Assembly: GCF_001905005.1 (NCBI RefSeq)
Contig: NZ_LWKZ01000001.1
Coordinates: 3,775-67,774 of the forward strand
Length of the DNA stretch: 64,000 bases
Direction of reading: 5' to 3'
Origin: Streptomyces sp. CB02923
GTDB taxonomy: Bacteria; Actinomycetota; Actinomycetes; Streptomycetales; Streptomycetaceae
In this document: positions 26,048 to 34,170 of the stretch, piece by piece
Layout of the letters: each line of letters opens with the position of its first letter
Numbering within the stretch: position 1 is the first letter of the stretch
The notes under the pieces: generated by a model
What the model was told of the DNA's origin: nothing
Databases searched by the model: none
What the model saw: the letters and a program-made list of their open reading frames with translations, nothing else
Position numbers and translations under genes: made by a program

Positions 26048-26065
26048 AGCGCGCCGGTGCGGAGC

Positions 26066-26090
26066 GCTGGGTTTCCTTGGGTGACCCAGC
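26066..26090 (-). promoter_or_regulatory. Leader hairpin next to the ilvB leader-peptide stop
   Basis: GCTGGGT (26090-26084) pairs with ACCCAGC (26072-26066) over 7 bp with an 11-nt loop, starting one base after the leader stop codon. Its loop-side AAACCC could also pair with GGGTTT of the terminator tail, a possible antiterminator. Confidence 0.6.
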
Positions 26091-26091
26091 T

Positions 26092-26133
26092 TCAGCCGAC
26101 GCGCTTTCCAAGTACGAGAATTCGGGTGCGCAT
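26092..26133 (-). CDS. ilvB leader peptide [13 protein letters not shown]
   Basis: The 13-residue ORF has GGGAGGG 8 nt before its ATG. Residues 5-8 are Ile-Leu-Val-Leu, encoded by ATT-CTC-GTA-CTT, three of which are rare codons in Streptomyces. Stalling at these codons when branched-chain aminoacyl-tRNAs are scarce is expected to prevent the downstream terminator from forming. The same peptide pattern is known from other streptomycetes upstream of ilvB. Confidence 0.88.
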   Translation of the reverse strand: MRTRILVLGKRVG

Positions 26134-26166
26134 GGAACTGACCCTCCCCCTGCCGCCAGGGGGGTG

Positions 26167-29100
26167 TCAAGTGGGTGGGACGGAGGTCTCACTATTTGGG
26201 CGCAGCGGAGGCCGCGCCAACGCCGCCTCCGCTCCGTCCCTGCTGTCACCGGGCGCGAAACGCCTGGGCAGTTCGCCCAGCACCCGTCCGGGTGACACCG
26301 GTTCGCGGCCCTTCTTGACGTGGCGTACCGGCAGGCCCGTACCGCTGAGCATCACCGCCCGGCCCTCGCTCCCCGGGCCCGGCACCGGATAGACGCCCTG
26401 GGCCAGCGCGTGGCGCAGCCGGTGCTCGTCCAGCGGCCCGGAGAAGGCCATGCCCTGGCCGTGCGTACAGCCCATGGAGCGCAGCGCGACGATCTGCTCG
26501 GGCAGGTCGACGCCGTCGGCGACGGACTGCATGCCGAGGTCGGAGGCGATCCGCAGCAGCCCCGAGGTGATCTTGTGCAGCCGGGCGGAGTCCACCACCC
26601 CGTCGACCAGGTCGCGGTCCAGCCGCAGGACGTCGACGGGCAGCCGCCGCAGCGCTCCGATGGCGGCCGCGCCGCTGCCGAAGCCGTCCAGGGCGATCCG
26701 TACCCCCAGACGGCGCAGGGCGACCAGGCGGCGCTCCAGCTCCTCCAGCGGTATCCGCGGATCGGTGTCCGCCAGCTCCAGGACCAGCGCCCCGGACGGC
26801 AGGCCGTGCCGGGACAGCAGCGCCTCGATGCTCTTGGGCGGCAGCGCCCGGTCCAGCAGCCGGTGCGCGGAGATCCGGACGGCGACCGGGACCGGATGGC
26901 CCGCCCGGTGCCGGCCGGCGGCCTGCTGCACCGCCTCCTCCAGCTGCCAGCGGCCCAGCTCGGCGGTGCGGTCGCCGTCCTCCTTGAGCCGGCCGCGGTC
27001 GCCGACCCGCAGGAACTCGGCGGGGGTGAAGAGTATGCCCTGGGCGGAGCGCCAGCGGGCCAGTGCGGCGACCGCCGTGATCCGGCCGCCGGCCAGCTCC
27101 ACCACGGGCTGGTGCAGCAGCGCGAACTCGCCGTCGTGCAGGGCCGTGCGCAGCTTGGTGGCCAGCTCGGCGCGGCGCACCACGTCGGCCTGCATCTGCG
27201 GTGCGTACAGCTTGACGCAGCCCTTGCCGGCCTGCTTCGCGCGGTACATCGCCAGGTCGGCGTTGCGCATCAGGGGGCCGGGGGTGATGCCCGGTTCGGC
27301 GAAGGCCGCGCCGATGCTGGCGGCGACCCGCACGTCCCGGCCGTCGATCTTGTACGGGTCGGAGAGCCGGATCCGCAGCCGGTCGGCGATCTCGTGGACC
27401 CGGTGCTCGCGGGCCGTGTGGTCGCGGGAGCCGTCGCCCATGATCAGCGCGGCGAACTCGTCGCCGCCCAGCCGTGCGGCGGTGTCCCCGGCCCGTACGG
27501 ATTCGGCCAGTCTGCGGGCGGCCTGGATCAGCAGCTCGTCCCCGGCCTGGTGGCCGATGGTGTCGTTGACCTGTTTGAAGCCGTCCAGGTCGATGTAGAG
27601 CACGGCGGTGCCCGGATCGGTGGCGCGGCGGCCGGTCAGCGCCTGGCTGACCCGTTCGGTGAACAGGGCCCGGTTGGGCAGGTCGGTGAGCGCGTCGTGC
27701 GAGGCGTTGTGCTGGAGCTGGGCCTGGAGTCGGACGCGTTCGGTGACGTCGCGGGAGTTGAAGATGAGGCCGCCGTGATGGCGGTTGACCGTGGACTCGA
27801 CGTTGAGCCACTTCTCGCCGCCGGCGCGGTGCTCCCCCGCGCGAAAGCGGCACTCGATGCGGGTGGTCGGTTCGTCCTCGGGGCGGGCGGCGAGGAATCT
27901 GCGCACCTCGTGCACCACGCGCCCCAGGTCCTCGGGATGGATGAGGGAGGCCAGCTCGGAGCCGACCAGTTCCTCCGCGTCCCGGCCGTAGACCCCCGCG
28001 GCGGCGGGGCTGACGTAGCGCAGTATCCCGGTCGGCGCGGCGATCATGATGACGTCGCTGGAGCCCTGCACCAGCGAGCGGAAGTGGTTCTCCTTCTGGG
28101 CCAGTTCCTGGGTGAGGGTGATGTTGTCGAGCAGCATGATGCCCTGGCGCACGACCAGGGCGAGGACGACCGTGCAGCCGGTGAAGAGCACCACGCGGTC
28201 GATGCGGCGGCCGTCCAGGACGTTGTACAGGATGCCCAGGGTGCAGACGGCGGCGGCCAGGTACGGGGTGAGCGCGGCCAGCGAACCGGCGATGGGCCGC
28301 TGGGCCGCGGTCGTCCCCGCGGCCGGCGGCGTGCGGGGCGCGGCGCGCTCGGGGACGTCGGCGGTGTCGCCGCCGGGCAGCCGCCGGGCGACCCAGGGCG
28401 CGTACGTGAGCAGCATCGAGCCGGCGAACCAGCCGGCGTCCAGGATCTGTCCGGAGCGGTAGTGCTCGCGCAGCAGCGGCGAGCTGAACAGCGCGTCGCA
28501 CAGGACCGTCAGGGCCAGCGCCGCGATGGCGGTGTTGATGGCCGAGCGGTGCGCCGAGGAGCGCTTGAAGTGCAGCGCGAGCACCATGCTCACCAGCACG
28601 ATGTCCAGCAGCGGATACGCCAGCGCGAGCGCGCCCTGCGGCACGCTCTGGCCCTGGAAGTGCGCGGTGTGCGCGAGCGCCAGACTCCAGGAGAGCGTCA
28701 GCAGCGAGCCGCCGATCAGCCAGGCGTCCAGCCCCAGGCAGACCCAGCCGGCCTTGGTCACGGGCCTCTTGGCGAGCACGAGCAGGCCGACGATGGCCGG
28801 TGGCGCGAAGAGCAGGAAGCAGAAGTCGGCGAGCGACGGGCTCGGCACCGGTTCGCGCAGTACGACCTCGTACCAGCCCCAGACGCCGTTGCCGATCCCG
28901 GCCATCGCGGAGGAGGCGGCGAACAGCAGCCAGGCGGGTCGAAACCGGCCGTGGTGCCTGCGGGCGTACAGGAAGCAGGAGACGGCAGCGGCGAAGGCGG
29001 CCACGCTGAGGCCGAAGTCGCCCATGAAGAGCGCGAGTTCGGGAGAGCCCCAGCCCAGGGCGGCGCCCACCGCGTAGCCGCCGCAGACGACGGCGAGCAC

Positions 29101-29175
29101 GACCTGCGGCACCACACCCGGGGCACCGCCGGCCTGGACCGGCGGCCGGGTGAGGACCGCGCCCGTGGCGCTCAC
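26167..29175 (-). CDS. cdgC: Membrane PAS-GGDEF-EAL protein, CdgC-like diguanylate cyclase
   Basis: The protein has 1002 residues. The N-terminal half (22-350) has about ten hydrophobic segments. A PAS domain follows (about 362-480, [15 protein letters not shown]), then GGDEF (about 485-655) with intact RLGGDEF (570-574) and an RxxD I-site (R561-D564). The EAL domain (about 668-925) is degenerate: EAL itself reads AAL (703-705) and DDFG reads DGFG (830-833). It should synthesise c-di-GMP and lack phosphodiesterase activity. Architecture and position upstream of ilvB match the S. coelicolor SCO5511/CdgC type as I recall it. The GTG at 29175 was chosen for GGAGGAG 6 nt upstream; the ORF is open to 29301. 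Confidence 0.87.
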   Translation of the reverse strand: MSATGAVLTRPPVQAGGAPGVVPQVVLAVVCGGYAVGAALGWGSPELALFMGDFGLSVAAFAAAVSCFLYARRHHGRFRPAWLLFAASSAMAGIGNGVWGWYEVVLREPVPSPSLADFCFLLFAPPAIVGLLVLAKRPVTKAGWVCLGLDAWLIGGSLLTLSWSLALAHTAHFQGQSVPQGALALAYPLLDIVLVSMVLALHFKRSSAHRSAINTAIAALALTVLCDALFSSPLLREHYRSGQILDAGWFAGSMLLTYAPWVARRLPGGDTADVPERAAPRTPPAAGTTAAQRPIAGSLAALTPYLAAAVCTLGILYNVLDGRRIDRVVLFTGCTVVLALVVRQGIMLLDNITLTQELAQKENHFRSLVQGSSDVIMIAAPTGILRYVSPAAAGVYGRDAEELVGSELASLIHPEDLGRVVHEVRRFLAARPEDEPTTRIECRFRAGEHRAGGEKWLNVESTVNRHHGGLIFNSRDVTERVRLQAQLQHNASHDALTDLPNRALFTERVSQALTGRRATDPGTAVLYIDLDGFKQVNDTIGHQAGDELLIQAARRLAESVRAGDTAARLGGDEFAALIMGDGSRDHTAREHRVHEIADRLRIRLSDPYKIDGRDVRVAASIGAAFAEPGITPGPLMRNADLAMYRAKQAGKGCVKLYAPQMQADVVRRAELATKLRTALHDGEFALLHQPVVELAGGRITAVAALARWRSAQGILFTPAEFLRVGDRGRLKEDGDRTAELGRWQLEEAVQQAAGRHRAGHPVPVAVRISAHRLLDRALPPKSIEALLSRHGLPSGALVLELADTDPRIPLEELERRLVALRRLGVRIALDGFGSGAAAIGALRRLPVDVLRLDRDLVDGVVDSARLHKITSGLLRIASDLGMQSVADGVDLPEQIVALRSMGCTHGQGMAFSGPLDEHRLRHALAQGVYPVPGPGSEGRAVMLSGTGLPVRHVKKGREPVSPGRVLGELPRRFAPGDSRDGAEAALARPPLRPNSETSVPPT
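26191..26220 (-). promoter_or_regulatory. Candidate ilvB operon promoter inside the 3' end of the GGDEF-EAL gene
   Basis: On the minus strand TTGGCG (26220-26215), an 18-nt spacer and AATAGT (26196-26191) give 4/6 matches to each consensus hexamer. A start around 26184 would leave a 5' leader of about 50 nt before the leader peptide. Only 33 nt separate the upstream stop codon from the leader ATG, so a promoter within the upstream gene is expected. Confidence 0.42.
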
Positions 29176-29507
29176 CGCCCTCTCCTCCCGTCCGCCGCGC
29201 GACATCGTCGTGGCCGGTGCGCGCATGGCGCCCGGCGCGCCCTGGATCCCGGAGGTGTCCCCCCGGGGGATCGCGGAATGCCTGTCTCGCGAATCGTCCA
29301 TCGGCCGTACATCGCCCGTCGCCCCCCTCGGTTCCGGTCTTTCGCGCTGCGCCGATCACTGCCCGGCACGGCCCCCGCTCGGACGATACACCAGGTTCGT
29401 CACTCAGGGACATAGCCTCTCTACGCAGCGTGACTGTCAGTGGGATGCGGATACCCAGTGCAGTCGTACGGCCCCGTAGAGCTACCCGCAAGGGGTCCCG
29501 GCAGGTT
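29176..29507. other. Upstream region of the GGDEF-EAL gene
   Basis: About 330 bp contain no separate gene. Alternative upstream starts for the GGDEF-EAL ORF at 29301 and 29226 lie here without ribosome sites. A BldD-like inverted repeat is at 29421-29435. Confidence 0.4.
29421..29435. promoter_or_regulatory. BldD-box-like inverted repeat upstream of cdgC
   Basis: ACGCAGCGTGA (29423-29433) matches all fixed positions of the ACnCwGnGTnA core of the BldD operator; the outer T on the left is a C. BldD is the c-di-GMP-responsive master repressor of Streptomyces development and is known to control some cdg genes, so a site before a diguanylate cyclase gene is plausible. It lies 250 bp from the chosen start or 120 bp from the longest ORF start. 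Confidence 0.42.
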
Positions 29508-30470
29508 TCACCCGGCCGTAGCCACGACGTTGCGCAAGGGTTCACCGGAGGCGAAGCGCGCCAGCTGATCCCTCATGAGGCGCTTCGCGCGGGGCATGAA
29601 GGCGGAGCTGGGGCCGCCGACGTGCGGAGTGATGAGCACGCCGGGAGCGTGCCACAGCGGGTGCCCGGCGGGCAGCGGTTCCGGATCGGTGACGTCCAGG
29701 GCCGCCCGCAGCCGCCCGGATTCCAACTCCGCGAGAAGTGCCTTGGTGTTGACGACGGCGCCGCGCGCGACGTTCACCAGCAGCGCTCCGTCCTTCATAC
29801 GGGCCAGGAAATCGCTCCCGACCAGGCCGCGGGTGGTGTCGGTGAGCGGCGTGGTGACGATCACGACGTCCGCCGCGGGCAGCACGGCGGGCAGTTCGGC
29901 GAGCGGAAGCACAGGCCCGCGCACGGTCTCACGTGCGGTGCGCGCAATGCGCGCCACCCGCGCACACTCGAAGGGAGTGAGCCGGTCCTCGATAGCACTT
30001 CCGATCGAGCCGTAACCCACAATGAGGACCGTCTTGTCGGCGAGCGCCGGCCGGAATCCGGCCAGCCACTGCCCCGCGTCCTGGCCGCGGACGAAGTCCG
30101 GGATGCCGCGCAGCGAGGCGAGCGTCAGCGTGAGCGCCAGTTCGGCCGTGCTGGCGTCGTGCAGACCGCGGGCGTTGCACAACCGGGTACCGGGAGGCAT
30201 CTGGGGCAACGCGGGCAGCATGTGCTCGATGCCGGCGGTCAGGGTCTGCACGGCGCGCAGCCCGGTCATCTCCGGCAGCGGTCGTACACACGCCTGCGGA
30301 CTCTTCATGTACGGGACCACGTAGAAGGCGCAGTGGGCGGGGTCTGCGGGGAACTCCGGTCCGGCGTCCCAATGGACGTAGTGAAAGCCGTCCGGCAGTC
30401 CACCGACCTCATCAGGAGGGATCGGAAGCCATACGTCGTTCGCGGCGGTGCGCGGGTCTGCGGAAGCCAT
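29508..30470 (-). CDS. D-isomer-specific 2-hydroxyacid dehydrogenase
   Basis: The 320-residue NAD(P)-dependent enzyme has NAD-binding VLIVGYGSIGSAIEDRL (about 147-163), then VIVTTPLTDTTRGLVG, the signature block MKDGALLVNVARGAVVNTKAL with the catalytic Arg, the Glu in DVTDPEPLP and the catalytic His in LITPHVGGPS. It resembles glyoxylate/hydroxypyruvate or phosphoglycerate dehydrogenase-like enzymes; the substrate is not determinable. It is divergent from an aldo/keto reductase gene across 88 bp. Confidence 0.9.
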   Translation of the reverse strand: MASADPRTAANDVWLPIPPDEVGGLPDGFHYVHWDAGPEFPADPAHCAFYVVPYMKSPQACVRPLPEMTGLRAVQTLTAGIEHMLPALPQMPPGTRLCNARGLHDASTAELALTLTLASLRGIPDFVRGQDAGQWLAGFRPALADKTVLIVGYGSIGSAIEDRLTPFECARVARIARTARETVRGPVLPLAELPAVLPAADVVIVTTPLTDTTRGLVGSDFLARMKDGALLVNVARGAVVNTKALLAELESGRLRAALDVTDPEPLPAGHPLWHAPGVLITPHVGGPSSAFMPRAKRLMRDQLARFASGEPLRNVVATAG

Positions 30471-30558
30471 GGCCAGAGGCTATGCGATTCCTCCCTGTGC
30501 TCAGACGTTAGTTTGGTCAGGCCCTTGATCGGGGGCGAGGGGATGGAGGCACGACCAC

Positions 30559-31551
30559 GTGGAGCGCAGGACAATAGGGGCAACAGCGCTCGAAGTGGGT
30601 GCAATCGGGCTCGGCTGTATGCCGATGAGCTGGGGATACACCGAGTCGCAGCGCAACGGCGAGAGATCGCTGCGCACCGTGCACGCCGCCCTCGACCAGG
30701 GCTGCACCCTGCTGGACACCGCTGACATGTACGGGCCGTTCACCAACGAGCTGCTCGTCGGACGGGCCCTGAAGGAGCGCCGCGCGCAGGCCTTCGTGTC
30801 GACCAAGGTCGGCCTGCTGGTGGGCGAACAGCACATCGTCGCCAACGGGCGCCCCGGCTACGTCAAACGGGCCTGTGACGCCTCACTGCGCCGCCTCCAG
30901 ACCGACTGCATCGACCTGTACCAGCTGCACCGGACCGACCCCGAGGTGCCGATCGAGGAGACCTGGGGTGCGATGGCGGAGCTGGTGGCAGCCGGAAAGG
31001 TGCGGTCGCTGGGCCTGTGCGCGGTGGGCGCGCGCGCCGGCCGCCGCCGGGGCACACGGCTGTACGACGGGACACTGCGGCAGTTGGAACGCATCCAGCA
31101 AGTGTTCCCGGTCAGCAGCGTGCAGGCCGAGCTGTCGGTGTGGTCGAAGGAGGCACTGGAGGCGCTGCTGCCGTGGTGCGTGACGCGCGGCGTGGGGTTC
31201 CTCGCCGCGATGCCGCTGGGCAACGGCTTCCTCACCGGCACGCTGACTCCTGGTCAGGGCTTCGAACCGCGTGACATACGGGCCCGCCATCCGCGCTTCA
31301 CCGCCGAGATGATGGCCGCCAACCAGCCGGTGGTGGCCGGGCTGCGCCGGGTCGGTGCGCGGTACGGGGCCACGCCGGGGCAGGTGGCGCTGGCGTGGGT
31401 ACTCGCGCAGGGGCCGCACGTCGTGCCCGTACCGGGGACGAAGCAGGAGCGCTGGGCCGCCGAGAACGCGGAGGCGGCCGGGCTGGCGCTGGACCGCCGC
31501 GATCTGGCGGAGATCGCCGCGCTGCCGCCGGCCCGGGGGTCGTGGGACTGA
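30559..31551 (+). CDS. Aldo/keto reductase
   Basis: The 330-residue (beta/alpha)8 NADPH oxidoreductase has the tetrad Asp and Tyr in LLDTADMYGPF, Lys in FVSTKVGL and His in YQLHRTD. The C-terminal cofactor segment VVPVPGTKQERWAAENAEA is typical. The GTG start has GGAGG about 9 nt upstream. Similarity is to the YajO/PLP-reductase-like AKRs of actinobacteria. The substrate is unknown. It is divergent from the 2-hydroxyacid dehydrogenase. Confidence 0.9.
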   Translation: MERRTIGATALEVGAIGLGCMPMSWGYTESQRNGERSLRTVHAALDQGCTLLDTADMYGPFTNELLVGRALKERRAQAFVSTKVGLLVGEQHIVANGRPGYVKRACDASLRRLQTDCIDLYQLHRTDPEVPIEETWGAMAELVAAGKVRSLGLCAVGARAGRRRGTRLYDGTLRQLERIQQVFPVSSVQAELSVWSKEALEALLPWCVTRGVGFLAAMPLGNGFLTGTLTPGQGFEPRDIRARHPRFTAEMMAANQPVVAGLRRVGARYGATPGQVALAWVLAQGPHVVPVPGTKQERWAAENAEAAGLALDRRDLAEIAALPPARGSWD

Positions 31552-31708
31552 AGGCGGCGGGGCGGCCGCACGGCGCGGGGCCTCGGAGTGCGGCGGGCCC
31601 GCCGGGGCCGGGTGGCGGGTCCGGGGCGACCGGGCCGGAGCGGGGGCCTGACGCGAGGGGTGCGGTGTGGTGTCGTAGGGCGGGTTCCGTCGACGAGAGG
31701 ACTTCGCC

Positions 31709-32869
31709 GTGCAACGACGCTCCGTGACCTCCGTGTTGGCCGCTGCCTCGCTGCTGCTGGCGGCGGGGTGCTCCACCGGGGGATCGCCGGCCCCGGCCGG
31801 CTCCCCCGCCGTCTCCTCCCCTTCAGCCCCGGGCAGCACACCGGCCTCCCCGTCCCCTTCGGCACCGCCCGCCAAGGGTTCGGTGAAGGTGGTCAGCACC
31901 CTGACCACCGATCTCACCTCACCCTGGGGAGTGGCCGCGCTGCCGGGAGGTGACCTGCTGGTGTCCTCACGCGACACCGGGAAGATCTTCCGGGTGGCGG
32001 CGGACGGCGGCCGGAAGACCGAGCTGGGCACGGTGCCGGGAGTCGCACCGGGCGGTGAGGGCGGCCTGCTGGGGATCGCGGTGGCCCCGTCGTTCGGCCG
32101 GGACCACCAGGTGTACGCGTACTTCACCACCGAGTCCGACAACCGCATCGCCCGTATGAACTACGACGCGAAGAAGCAGCCGGGCCGCCAACTGGGCGCT
32201 CCCGACACGGTGCTGAAGGGCATCCCCAGCGGACAGATCCACAACGGCGGCCGGATCGCGTTCGGCCCGGACAAGATGCTCTACGCGGGCACCGGCGAGA
32301 CCGGCGACACCGGGCTCGCGCAGGACCGGAAGTCGCTGGGCGGCAAGATCCTGCGCATGACGCCGGACGGCGAGCCGGTGCACGGCAACCCCGACGCCGA
32401 CTCGGTGGTGTACACGTACGGGCACCGCAACGTGCAGGGCCTGGCCTGGGACGCCGGGGGCCGGCTGTGGGCCGCGGAGTTCGGCCAGAACACCTGGGAC
32501 GAGCTGAACCTGATCGAGCCGGGCAGGAACTACGGCTGGCCCGAGGTCGAGGGCAAGGGCCGGGGCGACGCCCGGTTCGTGGACCCGGTGGCGCAGTGGG
32601 GGACGGCGGAGGCCTCGCCGAGCGGCATCGCGTACGCCAGGGGCTCCGTCTGGATGGCGGGACTGCGCGGCGAGCGGCTGTGGCGGATCCCGCTCGGCGG
32701 CCGGCAGGCGTCGGCCGCGCCGCAGGCGTTCCTCCAGGGCGAGTACGGGCGGCTGCGTACGGTCGTGCCGACCGGGGACGGCGGGCTGTGGCTGGTCACC
32801 AGCAACACCGACGGGCGCGGCGATCCGAAGAACGGCGACGACCGGATCCTGCGTCTGGACGTGCGCTGA
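31709..32869 (+). CDS. Lipoprotein PQQ-dependent sugar dehydrogenase-like (GSDH) beta-propeller
   Basis: The protein has 386 residues. A type II signal with lipobox LLAAGC lies near residues 16-21, followed by a Ser/Pro-rich tether to about 50. The glucose/sorbosone dehydrogenase propeller follows, with LTSPWGVAALPGGDLLVSSR, GEGGLLGIAVAPSFGRDHQVYAYF, IHNGGRIAFGPDKMLYAGTG, YTYGHRNVQGLAWD and ELNLIEPGRNYGWPEVEG. It is anchored on the outer face of the membrane and probably oxidises a sugar if PQQ is available; PQQ genes are not in the window. The GTG start has GAGAGGA upstream. Confidence 0.88.
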   Translation: MQRRSVTSVLAAASLLLAAGCSTGGSPAPAGSPAVSSPSAPGSTPASPSPSAPPAKGSVKVVSTLTTDLTSPWGVAALPGGDLLVSSRDTGKIFRVAADGGRKTELGTVPGVAPGGEGGLLGIAVAPSFGRDHQVYAYFTTESDNRIARMNYDAKKQPGRQLGAPDTVLKGIPSGQIHNGGRIAFGPDKMLYAGTGETGDTGLAQDRKSLGGKILRMTPDGEPVHGNPDADSVVYTYGHRNVQGLAWDAGGRLWAAEFGQNTWDELNLIEPGRNYGWPEVEGKGRGDARFVDPVAQWGTAEASPSGIAYARGSVWMAGLRGERLWRIPLGGRQASAAPQAFLQGEYGRLRTVVPTGDGGLWLVTSNTDGRGDPKNGDDRILRLDVR

Positions 32870-33017
32870 CGGCGGCGTGCGCGGATGGCGGCCGGGGCGG
32901 ACAGCTGCCGGGGCGGACGGGACGCCCCGGGCGTACGGGTTCGCCCGCAGCCGTCCGTTTCATTCCGGTGGTGCCTACACTCGTCGTACGGGACCGGCCA
33001 CGTCGTCAGGGGGCAGG

Positions 33018-33212
33018 ATGTTCAACCTGGTGGAGGAGCTGTTCGCGCCGGGGCGCAAACACACCGACGAGGAACGGCGGCGGCTGACCCTGGTGGTCAC
33101 CGACACCGGCGACAGCGATCCGGGCAAGGGACCGATAGACCTGTCCTCGGGCAGGGTCACCGTCCGCCTGCCGGAGCAGGGGCCGGAGCAGGCGCCGGCG
33201 CGGGACGGCTGA
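33018..33212 (+). CDS. Conserved-looking small protein (DUF6191-like)
   Basis: The product has 64 residues, starting MFNLVEELFAPGRKHTDEE and containing DPGKGPIDLSSGRVTVRLPE. AGGGGGCAGG precedes the ATG closely, and TACACT at 32976-32981 is a possible -10. The N- and C-terminal blocks resemble, from memory, a Streptomyces DUF6191 family; the function is unknown. No signal peptide or membrane segment is seen. It is convergent with the gene ending at 33363. Confidence 0.72.
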   Translation: MFNLVEELFAPGRKHTDEERRRLTLVVTDTGDSDPGKGPIDLSSGRVTVRLPEQGPEQAPARDG

Positions 33213-33237
33213 ACGGCGGCCGGGCCCCGGACCGGCG

Positions 33238-33270
33238 GTTCCCCGGGAGGCCGCGTACGGCCTCGGGAAC
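33238..33270. terminator. Imperfect terminator hairpin
   Basis: GTTCCC...GAGGCC pairs with GGCCTC-GGGAAC around a GCGTAC loop, with a short internal bulge. It lies 25 nt after the small DUF6191-like gene. Confidence 0.6.
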
Positions 33271-33293
33271 TGCCGGATTCCGGGGCCCGTCGC

Positions 33294-33367
33294 CTCGTGG
33301 AGAACCTGTCGGCCCGTGGAGAGCTGTCAGCTCGCGGGGAGCCTTTCGGCCCGTACGAGCCCTCAGG
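33294..33367. repeat. Degenerate 37-bp tandem repeat at the 3' end of the membrane-protein gene
   Basis: Units 33294-33330 and 33331-33367 align with about 24 of 37 positions identical, best over the first 24 (CTCG-GG-GA-CCT-TCGGCC). The stop codon of the minus-strand gene (33363-33365) lies in the second unit. Confidence 0.55.
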
Positions 33368-33983
33368 AGCCGGGGGTTCCGGCGCCGCCGGTCTTGGGCA
33401 GCGTGGGCATGCTCGCGAAGAGGTCGAAGTACATGCCGGCGGAGACGATGATCCCCACGACGCCGAGGGCGATGCCGCCCCAGGCCACGGCGCGCACCCA
33501 GGTCGGGCGGGGCCAGGTGAGGACCAGGCCCGCGACCACGATGGCGAGCAGCGCGAAGATGCCGTTGACGAGGGCGTGGGTGTGCCAGGGGGCGCCGTAG
33601 ACGGTGCCGATCTGGTCGGTGGCCTTGCCCGTCTGGAGCTTGATCTGGCCGAGCAGGGTCTGGCGCTCGGCCAGCACCGTGCCGGCCCAGGTGCCGGTGA
33701 GCGAGGCGAGGCCCAGGCCCGCTGCGGCGACGGCCCCGGCGCCGGACGCCACCGAGGCGGCCGGGGCGGCGGGCGGCGCGTCGGCGTCCCCGGCCTCCTC
33801 CCCGTCCACGTCGTCGGCGTCCGCGGTGTGCGGGGCGTCCGCGTCGGCCGCGGCGCCGGACGGCGTCTTCCCGTCCTTCTCTGCGGCCTCGGACGTCCCG
33901 TCGGCCTCCGTCGTCCCGGTGGCCGCCTTGGCCTCGTCGGCCTTCGTGTCGTCGGTGCGCTCTTCGGTCTTGGTGGTGTCCAT
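33363..33983 (-). CDS. Hypothetical membrane protein with acidic N-terminus
   Basis: The product has 206 residues. The first 75 are low-complexity and rich in Asp, Glu, Thr and Ala. The rest has hydrophobic segments at about 77-95, 135-155 and 163-185, with ERQTLLGQIKLQTGK and APWHTHALVNGIFALLAIVV between them. No enzymatic motif is seen and no family is recognised. The ATG lacks a good ribosome site; TACGGT 12 nt upstream hints at a near-leaderless transcript. Confidence 0.7.
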   Translation of the reverse strand: MDTTKTEERTDDTKADEAKAATGTTEADGTSEAAEKDGKTPSGAAADADAPHTADADDVDGEEAGDADAPPAAPAASVASGAGAVAAAGLGLASLTGTWAGTVLAERQTLLGQIKLQTGKATDQIGTVYGAPWHTHALVNGIFALLAIVVAGLVLTWPRPTWVRAVAWGGIALGVVGIIVSAGMYFDLFASMPTLPKTGGAGTPGS

Positions 33984-34170
33984 GGGCGCGACCGTAGGCG
34001 TCGCGTCTGAGAGACGTATGAGAACGGCCGGGGCGCACGGGAAACCGGCCACGACGGCGGACGCGACGGCTCCGCGGGGCGCGCGGTCCGGTCCGCGCCT
34101 CCCGCCCCGCGCCACCGCTTCCCCGTCCCACGCCACCGCCCCGCCCGTGCCGCCCCGACGCGCCCGCCCG

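Noticed and set aside
26165..26170. TTGACA on the minus strand just upstream of the ilvB leader as its -35
   Set aside because: A start from this -35 would fall inside or after the leader ATG, so it cannot drive the leader peptide; TTGGCG/AATAGT further upstream is more suitable.
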